Of a stretch of DNA of 41,334 nucleotides, positions 1 to 7,322 are shown one piece after another (position 1 is the stretch's first letter; the number at the start of each line of letters is the position of its first letter). The DNA lies in assembly GCA_934476515.1 (NCBI GenBank), contig CAKSNZ010000016.1, positions 1 to 41,334 on the forward strand. The letters run 5' to 3'. The notes beneath the pieces were generated by a model that searched no databases, was not told the origin of the DNA, and saw only the letters and a list, made by a program, of their open reading frames with translations. The DNA comes from an uncultured Ruminococcus sp. Lineage in GTDB: Bacteria > Bacillota > Clostridia > Oscillospirales > Acutalibacteraceae. The position numbers and the translations under genes were made by a program.

Positions 1-195
1 TTGTCAACAATGCGAAACAGACTAGATGAATATCAGGTAAGAGCATACGCACTAAGCTGGTATAGTAAGTCAGTCTTGACTGATGAAGATATGCTAACTA
101 TCGACAGTTGGTACTCAGCTGAAACAGAAGAAAATACAGAAAACTCAAACGGTGACTTTGAAGAAGTTACAACAGATACGGAAAAGGAGAATTAA
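1..195 (+). CDS. Small phage tail-end/pre-holin protein (possibly 5' partial)
   Basis: The frame is open from the first base of the window, so it may start at the TTG at 1, at the ATG at 10, or lie further upstream. The product is about 61-64 aa: a short N-terminal part (ALSWYSKSVLTDEDMLTIDSW) followed by a Glu/Thr/Asn-rich acidic tail. Small proteins of this kind commonly sit between the tail-fibre and holin genes of Firmicutes prophages (XkdX-like position), and the holin starts 2 bp after this stop. I recognise no domain, so the phage assignment comes from position. The ribosome site of the holin (aaaggaga) lies in the last codons of this gene, so the two are probably translationally coupled. 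Confidence 0.5.
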   Translation: MSTMRNRLDEYQVRAYALSWYSKSVLTDEDMLTIDSWYSAETEENTENSNGDFEEVTTDTEKEN

Positions 196-196
196 G

Positions 197-616
197 ATGA
201 AAGAATGGATTTGTACTGCTATTGGTGCAGTAGGTGGACTTTTTGCATGGTTGTTCGGTGGTTGGGATACTGCTCTGGTAACACTATGTTTATTTATGGC
301 TATTGACTATGTGTCAGGTCTTGTTGTTGCAGGTATATTCCACAATAGCAAGAAAACATCATCAGGTGCATTAGAAAGTAAAGCAGGTTGGAAAGGGTTA
401 TGCAAGAAGGGCATGACCCTATTGTTCGTATTAATTGCATACAGACTGGATTTAGCAATTGGTACTAGTTACATAAGAGATGCCGTAATCATTGGTTTTA
501 TGGCTAATGAACTAATCTCTATCGTAGAAAATGCCGGTTTAATGGGTTTACCATTACCGGCTATTATTAATAAGGCTATTGATGTATTACAGAACAAAGG
601 AAAGGATGATAACTAA
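197..616 (+). CDS. Phage holin (phi29/toxin-secretion type, holin_4 family)
   Basis: A 139-aa membrane protein. It has a hydrophobic N-terminal hairpin (about residues 4-45, with GGLFAWLFGGWDTALVTLCLF), the family-typical D-Y-V-S-G segment and a KTSSGALESKAGWKGL loop. Further membrane segments follow around residues 70-115, then a short charged tail. This pattern matches the Firmicutes phage holin_4 family, which lets endolysin reach the wall and sets lysis timing. I chose the ATG at 197 because a strong ribosome site (aaaggaga) lies 6-13 bp upstream; an in-frame GTG at 152 lies inside the previous gene without such a site. Its stop overlaps the start of the next small frame (taATG), and an endolysin follows, giving a holin-endolysin lysis cassette. 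Confidence 0.87.
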   Translation: MKEWICTAIGAVGGLFAWLFGGWDTALVTLCLFMAIDYVSGLVVAGIFHNSKKTSSGALESKAGWKGLCKKGMTLLFVLIAYRLDLAIGTSYIRDAVIIGFMANELISIVENAGLMGLPLPAIINKAIDVLQNKGKDDN

Positions 617-699
617 TGTCAACGAAGATTGTAGATGTAAGCAGATGGAACAACACTGTTGATTACAAAGCGTTAAAGAAGAAAGGTGAGGATGAATAA
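616..699 (+). pseudogene. 27-codon relic of a GH25 lysozyme N-terminus
   Basis: This short frame overlaps the holin stop by one base and the amidase start by one base (taATG at both ends). It encodes MSTKIVDVSRWNNTVDYKAL followed by a Lys-rich end and a stop. The sequence resembles the first beta-strand of GH25 phage muramidases, which start with a pattern like KIIDVSKWQGTIDW and carry a catalytic Asp near that DVS. The remaining roughly 180 residues of a GH25 domain are missing. The simplest reading is that a GH25 endolysin was replaced by the amidase gene that follows, leaving its start in place. It may now serve only for translational coupling from holin to amidase. Confidence 0.6.
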
Positions 700-1655
700 T
701 GAGTAACAGTAAACTTGTAAGTGTAACTAAATTAAGTCCAAACCATTCAGGACTAAGAACTCACACCATTGACAGAATCACACCACATTGTGTGGTTGGT
801 CAGTTGTCAGCTGAATCTATTTGTAATTGCTTCACAAGTCCATCAAGAGAAGCAAGTTGCAACTATGGTATTGGCACAGATGGTAGAGTAGCACTTGTTG
901 TTGAGGAGAAAAACCGTAGTTGGTGTTCTTCTAGTAATGCAAATGACCAGAGGGCTATTACCATTGAATGTGCTAGTGGACTTGAAGAACCTTATACTAT
1001 GAACAGTAAAGTATACAAATCTCTTGTGAATTTGTGTGTTGATATTTGCAAGAGAAACAACAAAACAAAGTTGTTATGGTTTAATGACAAAGCAAAAGCC
1101 TTGAATTATAACCCTAAGTCAAATGAAATGGTGCTAACTGTCCATAGATGGTTTGATAATAAGAGTTGCCCAGGCAATTGGCTTTATGGTCGATTAGGCA
1201 AGTTGGCAAAAACTGTAACTAAGAAACTACAGAAAAATAAGAAAGTTAAACTACAAGGTAATGCAGGACTGTATAAGTACGGTTTTAAGGACCCAATCGG
1301 TAATGCTAGTGCAAAGCTTAAAACTTTAAAAAAAGGTAAAACAGTACAAGTTATTGAAGATGATAGCACAGGCTGGGTAAAGGTTAAGGCACTATTGACA
1401 ACAGGTTGGATTGCTACAAGTCATCTTGGTAATGCTTGTACTCACTCTAACTACAAGACTATCACAGTAGCTAAAGGTACAAGAATACGCAGACTTAATA
1501 GGGCAGAAACAAAGTTTGAAACAGATACCAAACTTGGTGCAAGTCATAAGTTTAGGCTCATTTGTACGATTACTAAAGGTAAGTATGCCGGTTGCAAATA
1601 TGCGAAACTTATCAGTAAAGATGTGAATAATGGCAGAATGTATTACATTTATTAA
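699..1655 (+). CDS. Phage endolysin: N-acetylmuramoyl-L-alanine amidase with SH3-like C-terminus
   Basis: A 318-aa endolysin. The N-terminal 1-165 fits the Amidase_2 (PGRP-like zinc amidase) fold. A zinc-ligand His lies in the ITPHCVVG segment near residue 30, a second in LTVHRWF near 149, and a Cys in KSCPGNWL near 157. These enzymes cut the lactyl-amide bond between N-acetylmuramate and L-alanine. The C-terminal half is Lys-rich and contains an SH3-like wall-binding repeat (LKTLKKGKTVQVIEDDSTGW, then GWIATSHLGN) and a second, more divergent one. The start overlaps the stop of the GH25 relic, so it is translated with the holin. No signal peptide is seen, consistent with holin-dependent release. 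Confidence 0.9.
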   Translation: MSNSKLVSVTKLSPNHSGLRTHTIDRITPHCVVGQLSAESICNCFTSPSREASCNYGIGTDGRVALVVEEKNRSWCSSSNANDQRAITIECASGLEEPYTMNSKVYKSLVNLCVDICKRNNKTKLLWFNDKAKALNYNPKSNEMVLTVHRWFDNKSCPGNWLYGRLGKLAKTVTKKLQKNKKVKLQGNAGLYKYGFKDPIGNASAKLKTLKKGKTVQVIEDDSTGWVKVKALLTTGWIATSHLGNACTHSNYKTITVAKGTRIRRLNRAETKFETDTKLGASHKFRLICTITKGKYAGCKYAKLISKDVNNGRMYYIY

Positions 1656-1765
1656 TAAGAATTAACGATTATAATTAATTTTTGAAATTCTTTCGTTAAT
1701 TTTTAAAACATATCGGTAATTAAAAAAATCAGTAAAACAAATTCAATTTTTCGTGCAAAATTATA

Positions 1766-1803
1766 CCCCACAACAGTTCTGATACTGCTGTGGGGTTGTT
1801 TTA
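1766..1803 (+). terminator. Intrinsic terminator of the lysis cassette
   Basis: CCCCACAACAG and CTGCTGTGGGG form an 11-bp stem (one G-T pair) around a short loop, followed by ttgtttt. It lies 110 bp after the amidase stop and is the last phage transcription signal before the presumed attachment site. Confidence 0.8.
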
Positions 1804-1982
1804 CTTTTGTGGAGCTTTTTTAAAATATTTTTGAGTCATATTTGAGTCATATTTCTATAAAATATGGCTTATTTTTATTAAAAATATTAAACTTTAAATA
1901 AAGATATTTTTACCTTAATAATCGCATACCTAAGCCATTTTTCGAGGCTATCCCATAAAATCTATGTTACCTAGAATTTGCC

Positions 1983-2014
1983 CTAAGTCGGGTTCGAATC
2001 TCCAACCCTTCGCC
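1983..2014 (+). other. tRNA 3'-end relic, probable prophage attachment site (attR)
   Basis: The stretch ends in a T-arm-like GGGTTCGAATC, a seven-base acceptor-like strand, a G discriminator and CCA, with a transcription terminator directly after it, as at the end of a tRNA gene. The T-stem pairs imperfectly (one C-C mismatch) and no acceptor 5' half, D-arm or anticodon arm can be built upstream, so this is not a working tRNA. A duplicated tRNA 3' end beyond the lysis genes is the usual mark of integration into a tRNA gene. The intact tRNA and integrase would then lie upstream of this window. The G discriminator fits tRNA-Ser, but the isotype is uncertain. Confidence 0.5.
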
Positions 2015-2015
2015 A

Positions 2016-2045
2016 TAAAAAGCCCATTCTAATGGGCTTTTTATT
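2016..2045 (+). terminator. Intrinsic terminator after the tRNA relic
   Basis: AAAAAGCCCATT / AATGGGCTTTTT is a compact hairpin with a 2-base loop and a T-rich tail. It was probably the terminator of the original tRNA transcription unit and is now the first chromosomal signal outside the prophage. Confidence 0.8.
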
Positions 2046-2072
2046 TAACTTTAAATTTAGAAATTATGCGTA

Positions 2073-2240
2073 ATGGAAAAATCTGAAAATAATAAATTAA
2101 AAGATGTAGAGAGCAATATTCATAATATGAATAGATGTAAATTTGGAATTCTTGATACTACAAATATTGATGATATTGAAGTAATGGAAAAATTGCTAGA
2201 AGAAAAGTATATTGAAGAAAAAATAAAAGAAGATTATTAG
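2073..2240 (+). CDS. Hypothetical 55-aa acidic protein
   Basis: An open frame from ATG to TAG in otherwise gene-free sequence. The product is highly charged (many Glu, Lys, Asp) with no hydrophobic segment and a likely helical C-terminus (EVMEKLLEEKYIEEKIKEDY). No convincing ribosome site precedes the ATG and I recognise no family. It could be a fragment of a larger lost gene at the prophage junction or not be translated. Confidence 0.3.
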   Translation: MEKSENNKLKDVESNIHNMNRCKFGILDTTNIDDIEVMEKLLEEKYIEEKIKEDY

Positions 2241-2273
2241 AATTCAAATTAGTCAAATGTTTTGCAAAAAATA

Positions 2274-2308
2274 AAGTCCTAAGATGATTATTCATCCTAG
2301 GACTTTTT
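2274..2308. terminator. Bidirectional intrinsic terminator
   Basis: AAGTCCTAAGATGA and TCATCCTAGGACTT form a 14-bp stem (one wobble) flanked by A-rich and T-rich runs, so it can act on both strands. On the minus strand it ends the TAXI-gltS-small protein operon. Confidence 0.8.
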
Positions 2309-2318
2309 GTGTTACATA

Positions 2319-2489
2319 TTACTTTTTCTTCTTTTTCTTAATGTGAACTTCCGGAACTGCTACATCATATAGCACAGGTTCATCATCCTCTTCTACAATA
2401 TCATTTTGCTTTACTTTTCCTGTGTGAACTTCAGGTACTGCTAAATTTTCTGAATTGAAACTATACTTGTCTTTTGCCTTGTCCTTCAT
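2319..2489 (-). CDS. Small Lys-rich protein with duplicated AVPEVH motif, downstream of gltS
   Basis: A 56-aa frame on the minus strand, starting 20 bp after the gltS stop and preceded by a strong ggaggt ribosome site 6-7 bp before the ATG. It is therefore very probably translated as the last gene of the operon. The protein is hydrophilic. It carries AVPEVHTGK near residues 17-25 and AVPEVHIKK near 44-52, an acidic stretch between them (VEEDDEPV) and a tail of six lysines. There is no signal peptide or membrane segment. I recognise no family; the two copies of the same hexapeptide suggest an internal duplication or two equivalent short binding motifs. Confidence 0.65.
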   Translation of the reverse strand: MKDKAKDKYSFNSENLAVPEVHTGKVKQNDIVEEDDEPVLYDVAVPEVHIKKKKKK

Positions 2490-2509
2490 AAAACATTACC
2501 TCCAAATTA

Positions 2510-3697
2510 TCACAATAAATTAATAAAGAATGTTATTGTTAAGCTGTTTAAGAAATCAGCAAACAAACTACCTACAATAGGAATAATCAAATATGCCTTA
2601 ACTGATGGTGCATATTTATCACAAATAGCTTGCATATTAGCCATAGCATTAGGCGTAGCACCCATACCAAAACCACAAGTACCTGCAGCAATTACTGCAG
2701 CATCATAATCTCTACCCATAATGTTATATATAATATAGTAGGCAAATAAGAACATAAGAACTGCTTGGCCGGCTAGTAGAATAACAAGTGGTAAAGCTAG
2801 GTCAGCTAGTTGCCATAATTTAAGAGTAATCATTGCTATACCTAAGAATAGAGATAGACAAATACCACCAAGGTCATTTATTTCACCCATATGAATAGTA
2901 ATTTTACCTGTGTATTCACCTATGTTTCTCATAATAGCAGCAACAATCATTGCACCAATATAAATAGGAAATGTCATTCCTGTAAGTGAAAGTAGCTTTG
3001 ATACTATTGTACCAATTCCTACTGCAATAATCAACTGAAAAACTGCAGGAGCATACATGGAAAAATGTCTTTCATGCTTTTCTTCTTCTTCAACTAGGAA
3101 ACTGTCATCCTCAGCTTTTATAGTATCTAGTAGATTATGCTTTTTAATAAGTCTGTTACCAATAGGGCCACCAATTAGTGAACCGGCAATCAAACCGAAT
3201 GTTGCAGCAGCAGTACATACTGTTGTAGCACCTGAAACACCAAAGTCCTCTAGTACAGGGCCAAATGCACCGGCAGTACCATGACCACCAATCATAGGGA
3301 TAGAACCTGTTGTCATACCTGTTAAGGAGTCAAGTCCCAGTACATTTGCAAGTCCGATTGATGCAAAGTTCTGTCCAATTATAAGCACAACAACAAGTAC
3401 AAGGAACACTATAAGTGCCTTACCACCACTTTTGAGGACTTTTAAGTTGGCTTGGAAACCTACCGAAGTAAAGAACAGAACCATACAGACTTCTTTTAAT
3501 GTGTCATCAAAGTCAATCACTGCAATTCCTGTTGCGTACAATATTAATGTAAATATTGCAAATAGCAAACCACCAATAACAGGTGCAGGAATACAGAACC
3601 TTTGTAAAAATGAAATTTTCCTTTTTAAGAAATTACCTATCATCAGAACAACTACAGCAACTGCAACTGTTTGATACATATCTAGTGTAATATCCAA
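2510..3697 (-). CDS. gltS: Sodium/glutamate symporter GltS
   Basis: About 395 aa with some ten to twelve hydrophobic segments, organised as two inverted halves as in the ESS glutamate:Na+ symporter family. The diagnostic Gly/Pro-rich re-entrant segments are visible: GSIPMIGGHGTAGAFGP in the first half and AAGTCGFGMGATPNAMANM in the second. It would import glutamate with sodium across the cell membrane. I prefer the TTG at 3697 because the ribosome site (aaagga) lies 9 bp before it; an in-frame TTG at 3706 abuts that site and cannot use it, and an ATG lies at 3679. It is preceded in the operon by a TAXI-type binding protein and followed by a small Lys-rich protein. No TRAP permease is present. 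Confidence 0.93.
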   Translation of the reverse strand: MDITLDMYQTVAVAVVVLMIGNFLKRKISFLQRFCIPAPVIGGLLFAIFTLILYATGIAVIDFDDTLKEVCMVLFFTSVGFQANLKVLKSGGKALIVFLVLVVVLIIGQNFASIGLANVLGLDSLTGMTTGSIPMIGGHGTAGAFGPVLEDFGVSGATTVCTAAATFGLIAGSLIGGPIGNRLIKKHNLLDTIKAEDDSFLVEEEEKHERHFSMYAPAVFQLIIAVGIGTIVSKLLSLTGMTFPIYIGAMIVAAIMRNIGEYTGKITIHMGEINDLGGICLSLFLGIAMITLKLWQLADLALPLVILLAGQAVLMFLFAYYIIYNIMGRDYDAAVIAAGTCGFGMGATPNAMANMQAICDKYAPSVKAYLIIPIVGSLFADFLNSLTITFFINLL

Positions 3698-3724
3698 TGT
3701 TATCAATCCTTTCGCAGTTAATAG

Positions 3725-4675
3725 TTATTTAACTGAAATACCTTTTTCTTTGTAATATTCAATAGCACCTTTATGAAATGGAATATTAATACCTTTAACT
3801 GCATTTTCTTCTGTAATGTCAATATCAGCAGATACAGTCAGCTGAATTTCCTTAGCATTATTGAAAATCAATTTGGCAAGTTCTTTTACTTTATCATTAG
3901 ATAATTTGTCACTTACCAGAATAACAGATTTAATACCAATAGTATTTATATCTGTGTTTTGATCGTTATATGTATTCTTTGGAATTTTGCAATCAATATA
4001 AGAGTAAGCTGACTTTAGCTTATTAGATGTAGCATTATCAATTTCAAGCAGTTTAATATCACATTGTTTTGCTAATTCATCAACAATAGTTGCATTCATA
4101 CCAACAGTAATAAATAAACAATCAATTTCTTTGTTTTCAAGTTTCTTAGCAGCTTCTGCATAATCAAGGTTAACTTCCTTAACCATCTTAGAGTTTAGTC
4201 CATATGATGCAAGAATTTGTTTTGCATTTAGTTCAGAACCTGACTCCTTTTCACCGATATTGACGGTCTTGCCAAGTAAATCATCTACTGAATTAATATT
4301 AGAGTCTTTTCTCACTACAATATGACAAGCCTCTGTATAAAGAGATGCTAAAGCGCTATAGCCTTTATATGCACCTGACTTTTCAAAGTTGTTTTCGCCA
4401 TTATAGGCATCACTTACAATGTCTGATTGTGCAATAGCAGCATCTAAATATCCTTGAGAAAGCAGTCTAACGTTTGCTGCAGAACCTGCAGTAGTTTTTT
4501 GTTCGATTTTTAGCTTTCCACTTTCATCGGCAAGTTCTCTGATTGATGTAACTGTTTCGTTATAAATACCACCAATACCGGCAGCACCAAAACGAATTTT
4601 ATCATCATCTGATGAACAACTACATAAAGAAACAACAAATATCAATGAAAGTAATATTGCAAATATCTTTTTCAT
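3725..4675 (-). CDS. TAXI-family (TRAP-associated) solute-binding lipoprotein
   Basis: A 316-aa secreted lipoprotein with a signal peptide ending in a lipobox (LCSC, Cys 19). The mature part has the TAXI (NMT1-like) features: IRFGAAGIGGIYNETVTSI near the N-terminus, TTAGSAANVRLLSQGYLDAAIAQSD near residue 65, an ACHIVVRKDS strand and a GKTVNIGEKESGSELNAKQIL segment. TAXI proteins bind glutamate or other carboxylates and normally feed a TRAP DctQM/fused permease. Here the next gene is the secondary symporter gltS, 28 bp downstream on the same strand, suggesting a glutamate-related ligand and possibly an unusual pairing. A strong promoter precedes it. Confidence 0.88.
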   Translation of the reverse strand: MKKIFAILLSLIFVVSLCSCSSDDDKIRFGAAGIGGIYNETVTSIRELADESGKLKIEQKTTAGSAANVRLLSQGYLDAAIAQSDIVSDAYNGENNFEKSGAYKGYSALASLYTEACHIVVRKDSNINSVDDLLGKTVNIGEKESGSELNAKQILASYGLNSKMVKEVNLDYAEAAKKLENKEIDCLFITVGMNATIVDELAKQCDIKLLEIDNATSNKLKSAYSYIDCKIPKNTYNDQNTDINTIGIKSVILVSDKLSNDKVKELAKLIFNNAKEIQLTVSADIDITEENAVKGINIPFHKGAIEYYKEKGISVK

Positions 4676-4709
4676 TAAATCCCTTCTTATGACATAATTT
4701 TTCTATTTT

Positions 4710-4739
4710 ATTATATCATATTCGTTATTTTTTTGTCAA
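4710..4739 (-). promoter_or_regulatory. Promoter of the TAXI-gltS operon
   Basis: On the minus strand TTGACA (4739-4734) and TATAAT (4715-4710) are separated by 18 bp. The -10 lies about 35 bp before the TAXI gene start, and both boxes are consensus. Confidence 0.75.
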
Positions 4740-4862
4740 TTTTGATTGAAAAGTAAACCCATTCTAGAATTAAAACGTAGATAAATAACCAAAAACAATA
4801 TAAATATTTTTGAAATAAACATATTGAAATTGCAAAAAATTTAATTTATAATAAAAAAAGAC

Positions 4863-4893
4863 TTGACTTGGAGTATACTCTAAGTATTAATAT
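4863..4893 (+). promoter_or_regulatory. MerR-type promoter with 20-bp dyad operator
   Basis: TTGACT (4863-4868) and TAATAT (4888-4893) are 19 bp apart, the overlong spacer typical of MerR-controlled promoters. The near-perfect dyad ACTTGGAGTATACTCTAAGT (4866-4885) fills the spacer, as in the AdhR/NmlR branch of the family. Position and form predict that the MerR protein encoded directly downstream twists this promoter and controls its own operon. Confidence 0.85.
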
Positions 4894-4910
4894 ATAGGAG
4901 ATGAATTTCT

Positions 4911-5303
4911 ATGACAATTAATGAAGTAAGCAAAACATATAATGTTACACCTGATACATTGAGATATTACGAAAAGGTTGGTATGATTCCTCCGGTTACA
5001 AGAACTGCCGGTGGTATTCGTGATTATCAAGAAGTGGATCTTGGATGGGTGTCACTAGCATTATGTATGAGAAGTGCCGGTTTGCCTGTTGAAGCTATGA
5101 TTGAATATGTGAAGCTATATAAACAAGGGGACAGCACAATTCCTGATAGACTTTATTTATTAGAAAAACAAAGAGATTCTTTACTTGAACAGAGGAAACA
5201 GATCGATGTTACCTTAAAAAGATTAAATTACAAAATCTCAAAGTATGAAGATGCTGTAAAAACAGGTGTTCTAAATTGGGATGATGAAAAGGAGAATTGT
5301 TGA
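4911..5303 (+). CDS. MerR-family transcriptional regulator
   Basis: A 130-aa regulator. Residues 1-70 form the winged helix-turn-helix of the MerR family: MTINEVSKTYNVTPDTLRYY, then YEKVGMIPPVTRTAGGIRDY. A dimerisation coiled coil (about residues 85-118) follows. No Cys cluster typical of the metal-sensing members is visible; the only Cys residues are one in ALCMRSAG and one at the C-terminus. This fits the small-molecule/stress-sensing branch (AdhR, NmlR-like). A strong ribosome site (taggag) precedes the ATG. The stop overlaps the next gene (TGATG), making a two-gene operon with a DXS-like enzyme, the likely target of the regulator through the dyad at 4866-4885. Confidence 0.9.
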   Translation: MTINEVSKTYNVTPDTLRYYEKVGMIPPVTRTAGGIRDYQEVDLGWVSLALCMRSAGLPVEAMIEYVKLYKQGDSTIPDRLYLLEKQRDSLLEQRKQIDVTLKRLNYKISKYEDAVKTGVLNWDDEKENC

Positions 5304-7054
5304 TGTATTTAGAAAAACTAAATGGACCTGCTGATGTTAAGAAAATGGATATTGATAGTCTAAATGTACTTGCATCAGAAATGAGAGAAGCTTTATTACA
5401 CAGACTTAGTATTCACGGTGGACACTTTGGACCTAATTTTGGTATGGTTGAAGCAACTATTGCTATGCATTATGTTTTCAATTCACCAATAGATCAGTTT
5501 GTATTTGATGTTTCCCATCAAACTTATTGTCACAAAATGCTGACAGGCAGACAGAATTCTTATTTATATGAAGAAAACTTTGATGATATTTCCGGCTATA
5601 GTAATCCAAAAGAAAGTGAACATGATTTCTTTGAAATCGGTCATACTTCAACTTCTGTTAGCTTAGCTTGTGGACTTGCTAAGGCCAGAGATGTAAAAGG
5701 CAAAAACTACAATGTAGTTGCAGTTATTGGTGACGGTTCATTAAGTGGTGGTGAGGCATTTGAAGGACTTGACTTTGCCTCAGAACTTGAAAGCAATATT
5801 ATTATTATTGTAAACGATAACGATATGTCTATTGCTGAGAATCATGGTGGTTTATATCAGAATCTAAAGTTACTTCGTGAAACTAACGGTAAAGCCGAAT
5901 GTAACCTATTTAAGTCTATGGGACTTGACTATAAATTTGTTGCTGATGGTAACAATATTGAAGAAATGATTTCAGCTTTAAAAGAAGTTAAAGATACTAC
6001 AAAGCCTACTGTAGTTCATATTGTTACAGAAAAAGGTAAGGGTTATGCTTTAGCTGAAAAGAATAAAGAGGCATGGCATTGGTGTATGCCATTTGACCCT
6101 AAAACAGGTAAGTCTACTATTGACTTTGGTGATGCTAAAGATTATGGTGAAATTACTTGTGAAATACTACTTGATAAGATGAAAGAAGACAAGACACTTG
6201 TAACTATCACATCAGCTACACCAGCAGTAATGGGCTTTACTAAGGATAAAAGAGATTTAGCCGGTAAACAGTTTGTTGATGTTGGTATTGCAGAAGAACA
6301 TGCAGTAGCACTTGCATCCGGTATTGCTACAGGTGGCGGCAATGCAGTTTATGGTGTTTATAGTACATTTATTCAGAGAACATATGACCAGATTTCTCAG
6401 GATGTTTGTATCAATAACAGTCCTGTAACATTCCTTGTTTTCTGTGCATCTATCTATGGTATGAATGATGTTACTCACCTAGGCATTTATGATATTCCTA
6501 TGCTATCTAATATTCCAAACCTAGTTTATTTAGCTCCTACAACTTTAGAAGATTACAAAGCTATGGTTGACTATGCTACTACTCAAAATGAACACCCTGT
6601 TGCTATTAGAGTACCATATGATGTGTTTGAGGCAGGTAAACCTCAAACTAAGGACTTTAGCAAACTTAATAAGTATGAAGTTGTATCAGAGGGTAATGAT
6701 GTTGCAATTATTGCTTTAGGTTCATTCTTTGGTATTGGTGAAAAGGTAAAGGAAATGTTAGCTGATAGTAACATTAATGCAACACTTATTAACCCATACT
6801 TTGTTACAGGTACAGATGATGAACTATTAGAAAGTTTAAAGGATAACCATAAGCTGGTTATCACTATTGAAGATGGCGTTCTTGATGGTGGTTTTGGTGA
6901 GAAGATTTCTCGTTTCTACGGTAATACTAATGTGAATACTATTAATTATGGTTACAAGAAGGAATTTCTGGACAGATATAATCCGGAAGATATTCTAAGA
7001 GAAAATAGAATTACTCCTAAACAGATTGTAGAAGATATTAAGAATTCTTTATAA
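5303..7054 (+). CDS. DXS-like thiamine-diphosphate enzyme (1-deoxy-D-xylulose-5-phosphate synthase family)
   Basis: About 583 aa. The transketolase/DXS order is clear: a TPP pyrophosphate-binding half with HGGHFGPNFGMVEATIAMHY, FDVSHQTYCHKMLTGR, EIGHTSTSVSLACGLAKARD and VIGDGSLSGGEAFEGLDFA, then NDNDMSIAENHGG. The pyrimidine half follows with FVDVGIAEEHAVALASGIA near residue 340, and a C-terminal transketolase domain with ITIEDGVLDGGFGEKI. True DXS makes 1-deoxyxylulose 5-phosphate from pyruvate and glyceraldehyde 3-phosphate. This protein is shorter than typical DXS (about 620 aa) and its segments diverge, so it may be a paralogue with another acceptor. The ATG at 5303 overlaps the MerR stop and has aaaggaga 8 bp upstream. 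Confidence 0.85.
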   Translation: MYLEKLNGPADVKKMDIDSLNVLASEMREALLHRLSIHGGHFGPNFGMVEATIAMHYVFNSPIDQFVFDVSHQTYCHKMLTGRQNSYLYEENFDDISGYSNPKESEHDFFEIGHTSTSVSLACGLAKARDVKGKNYNVVAVIGDGSLSGGEAFEGLDFASELESNIIIIVNDNDMSIAENHGGLYQNLKLLRETNGKAECNLFKSMGLDYKFVADGNNIEEMISALKEVKDTTKPTVVHIVTEKGKGYALAEKNKEAWHWCMPFDPKTGKSTIDFGDAKDYGEITCEILLDKMKEDKTLVTITSATPAVMGFTKDKRDLAGKQFVDVGIAEEHAVALASGIATGGGNAVYGVYSTFIQRTYDQISQDVCINNSPVTFLVFCASIYGMNDVTHLGIYDIPMLSNIPNLVYLAPTTLEDYKAMVDYATTQNEHPVAIRVPYDVFEAGKPQTKDFSKLNKYEVVSEGNDVAIIALGSFFGIGEKVKEMLADSNINATLINPYFVTGTDDELLESLKDNHKLVITIEDGVLDGGFGEKISRFYGNTNVNTINYGYKKEFLDRYNPEDILRENRITPKQIVEDIKNSL

Positions 7055-7078
7055 TCCTTTACAAAATAATCCAATTTT

Positions 7079-7110
7079 TAAGGTGCAGTTAATTTAACTG
7101 CACCTTTTTA
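7079..7110 (+). terminator. Intrinsic terminator after the MerR-DXS operon
   Basis: AAGGTGCAGTTAA and TTAACTGCACCTT form a strong 13-bp stem with a very short loop, followed by ttta. Confidence 0.88.
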
Positions 7111-7225
7111 TATATAAAAAGATTACTTATTAATCACTATAATGCAGATTATTCATAAATACTTTTATAATTAGAAAAATTTATGAGCCATTTTAACAAA
7201 ATATGAAATATTAGAAAATCTACTG

Positions 7226-7254
7226 TTGAAAAAATAAAAGTGCTTTGCTATAAT
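7226..7254 (+). promoter_or_regulatory. Promoter of the flavinylation operon
   Basis: TTGAAA (7226-7231), a 17-bp spacer and TATAAT (7249-7254). It lies about 70 bp before the apbE-like start, with two palindromes between. Confidence 0.85.
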
Positions 7255-7262
7255 ACTAAATG

Positions 7263-7298
7263 GTTAGGATATGCTAACTTAATTTAGCTATTGCTAAC
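7263..7298 (+). promoter_or_regulatory. Tandem 16-bp palindromic operators (GTTAGC-N4-GCTAAC type)
   Basis: GTTAGGATATGCTAAC (7263-7278) and TTTAGCTATTGCTAAC (7283-7298) lie immediately downstream of the -10 with centres exactly 20 bp apart, about two helical turns. A perfect copy, GTTAGCGATTGCTAAC, sits at 12078-12093 before the Tp47-like gene. A repressor dimer binding here would block transcription initiation. The half-site TTAG/CTAA recalls operators of metal-responsive DtxR/IdeR-type regulators, but that link is inference. Confidence 0.7.
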
Positions 7299-7322
7299 TA
7301 AGGAGATAAGTGTGAGGTTTTT

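Noticed and set aside
1921..1982. A full tRNA gene ending at 2014
   Set aside because: No acceptor 5' strand, D-arm or anticodon stem can be paired with the CCA-ended fragment, so it is listed as a relic only.
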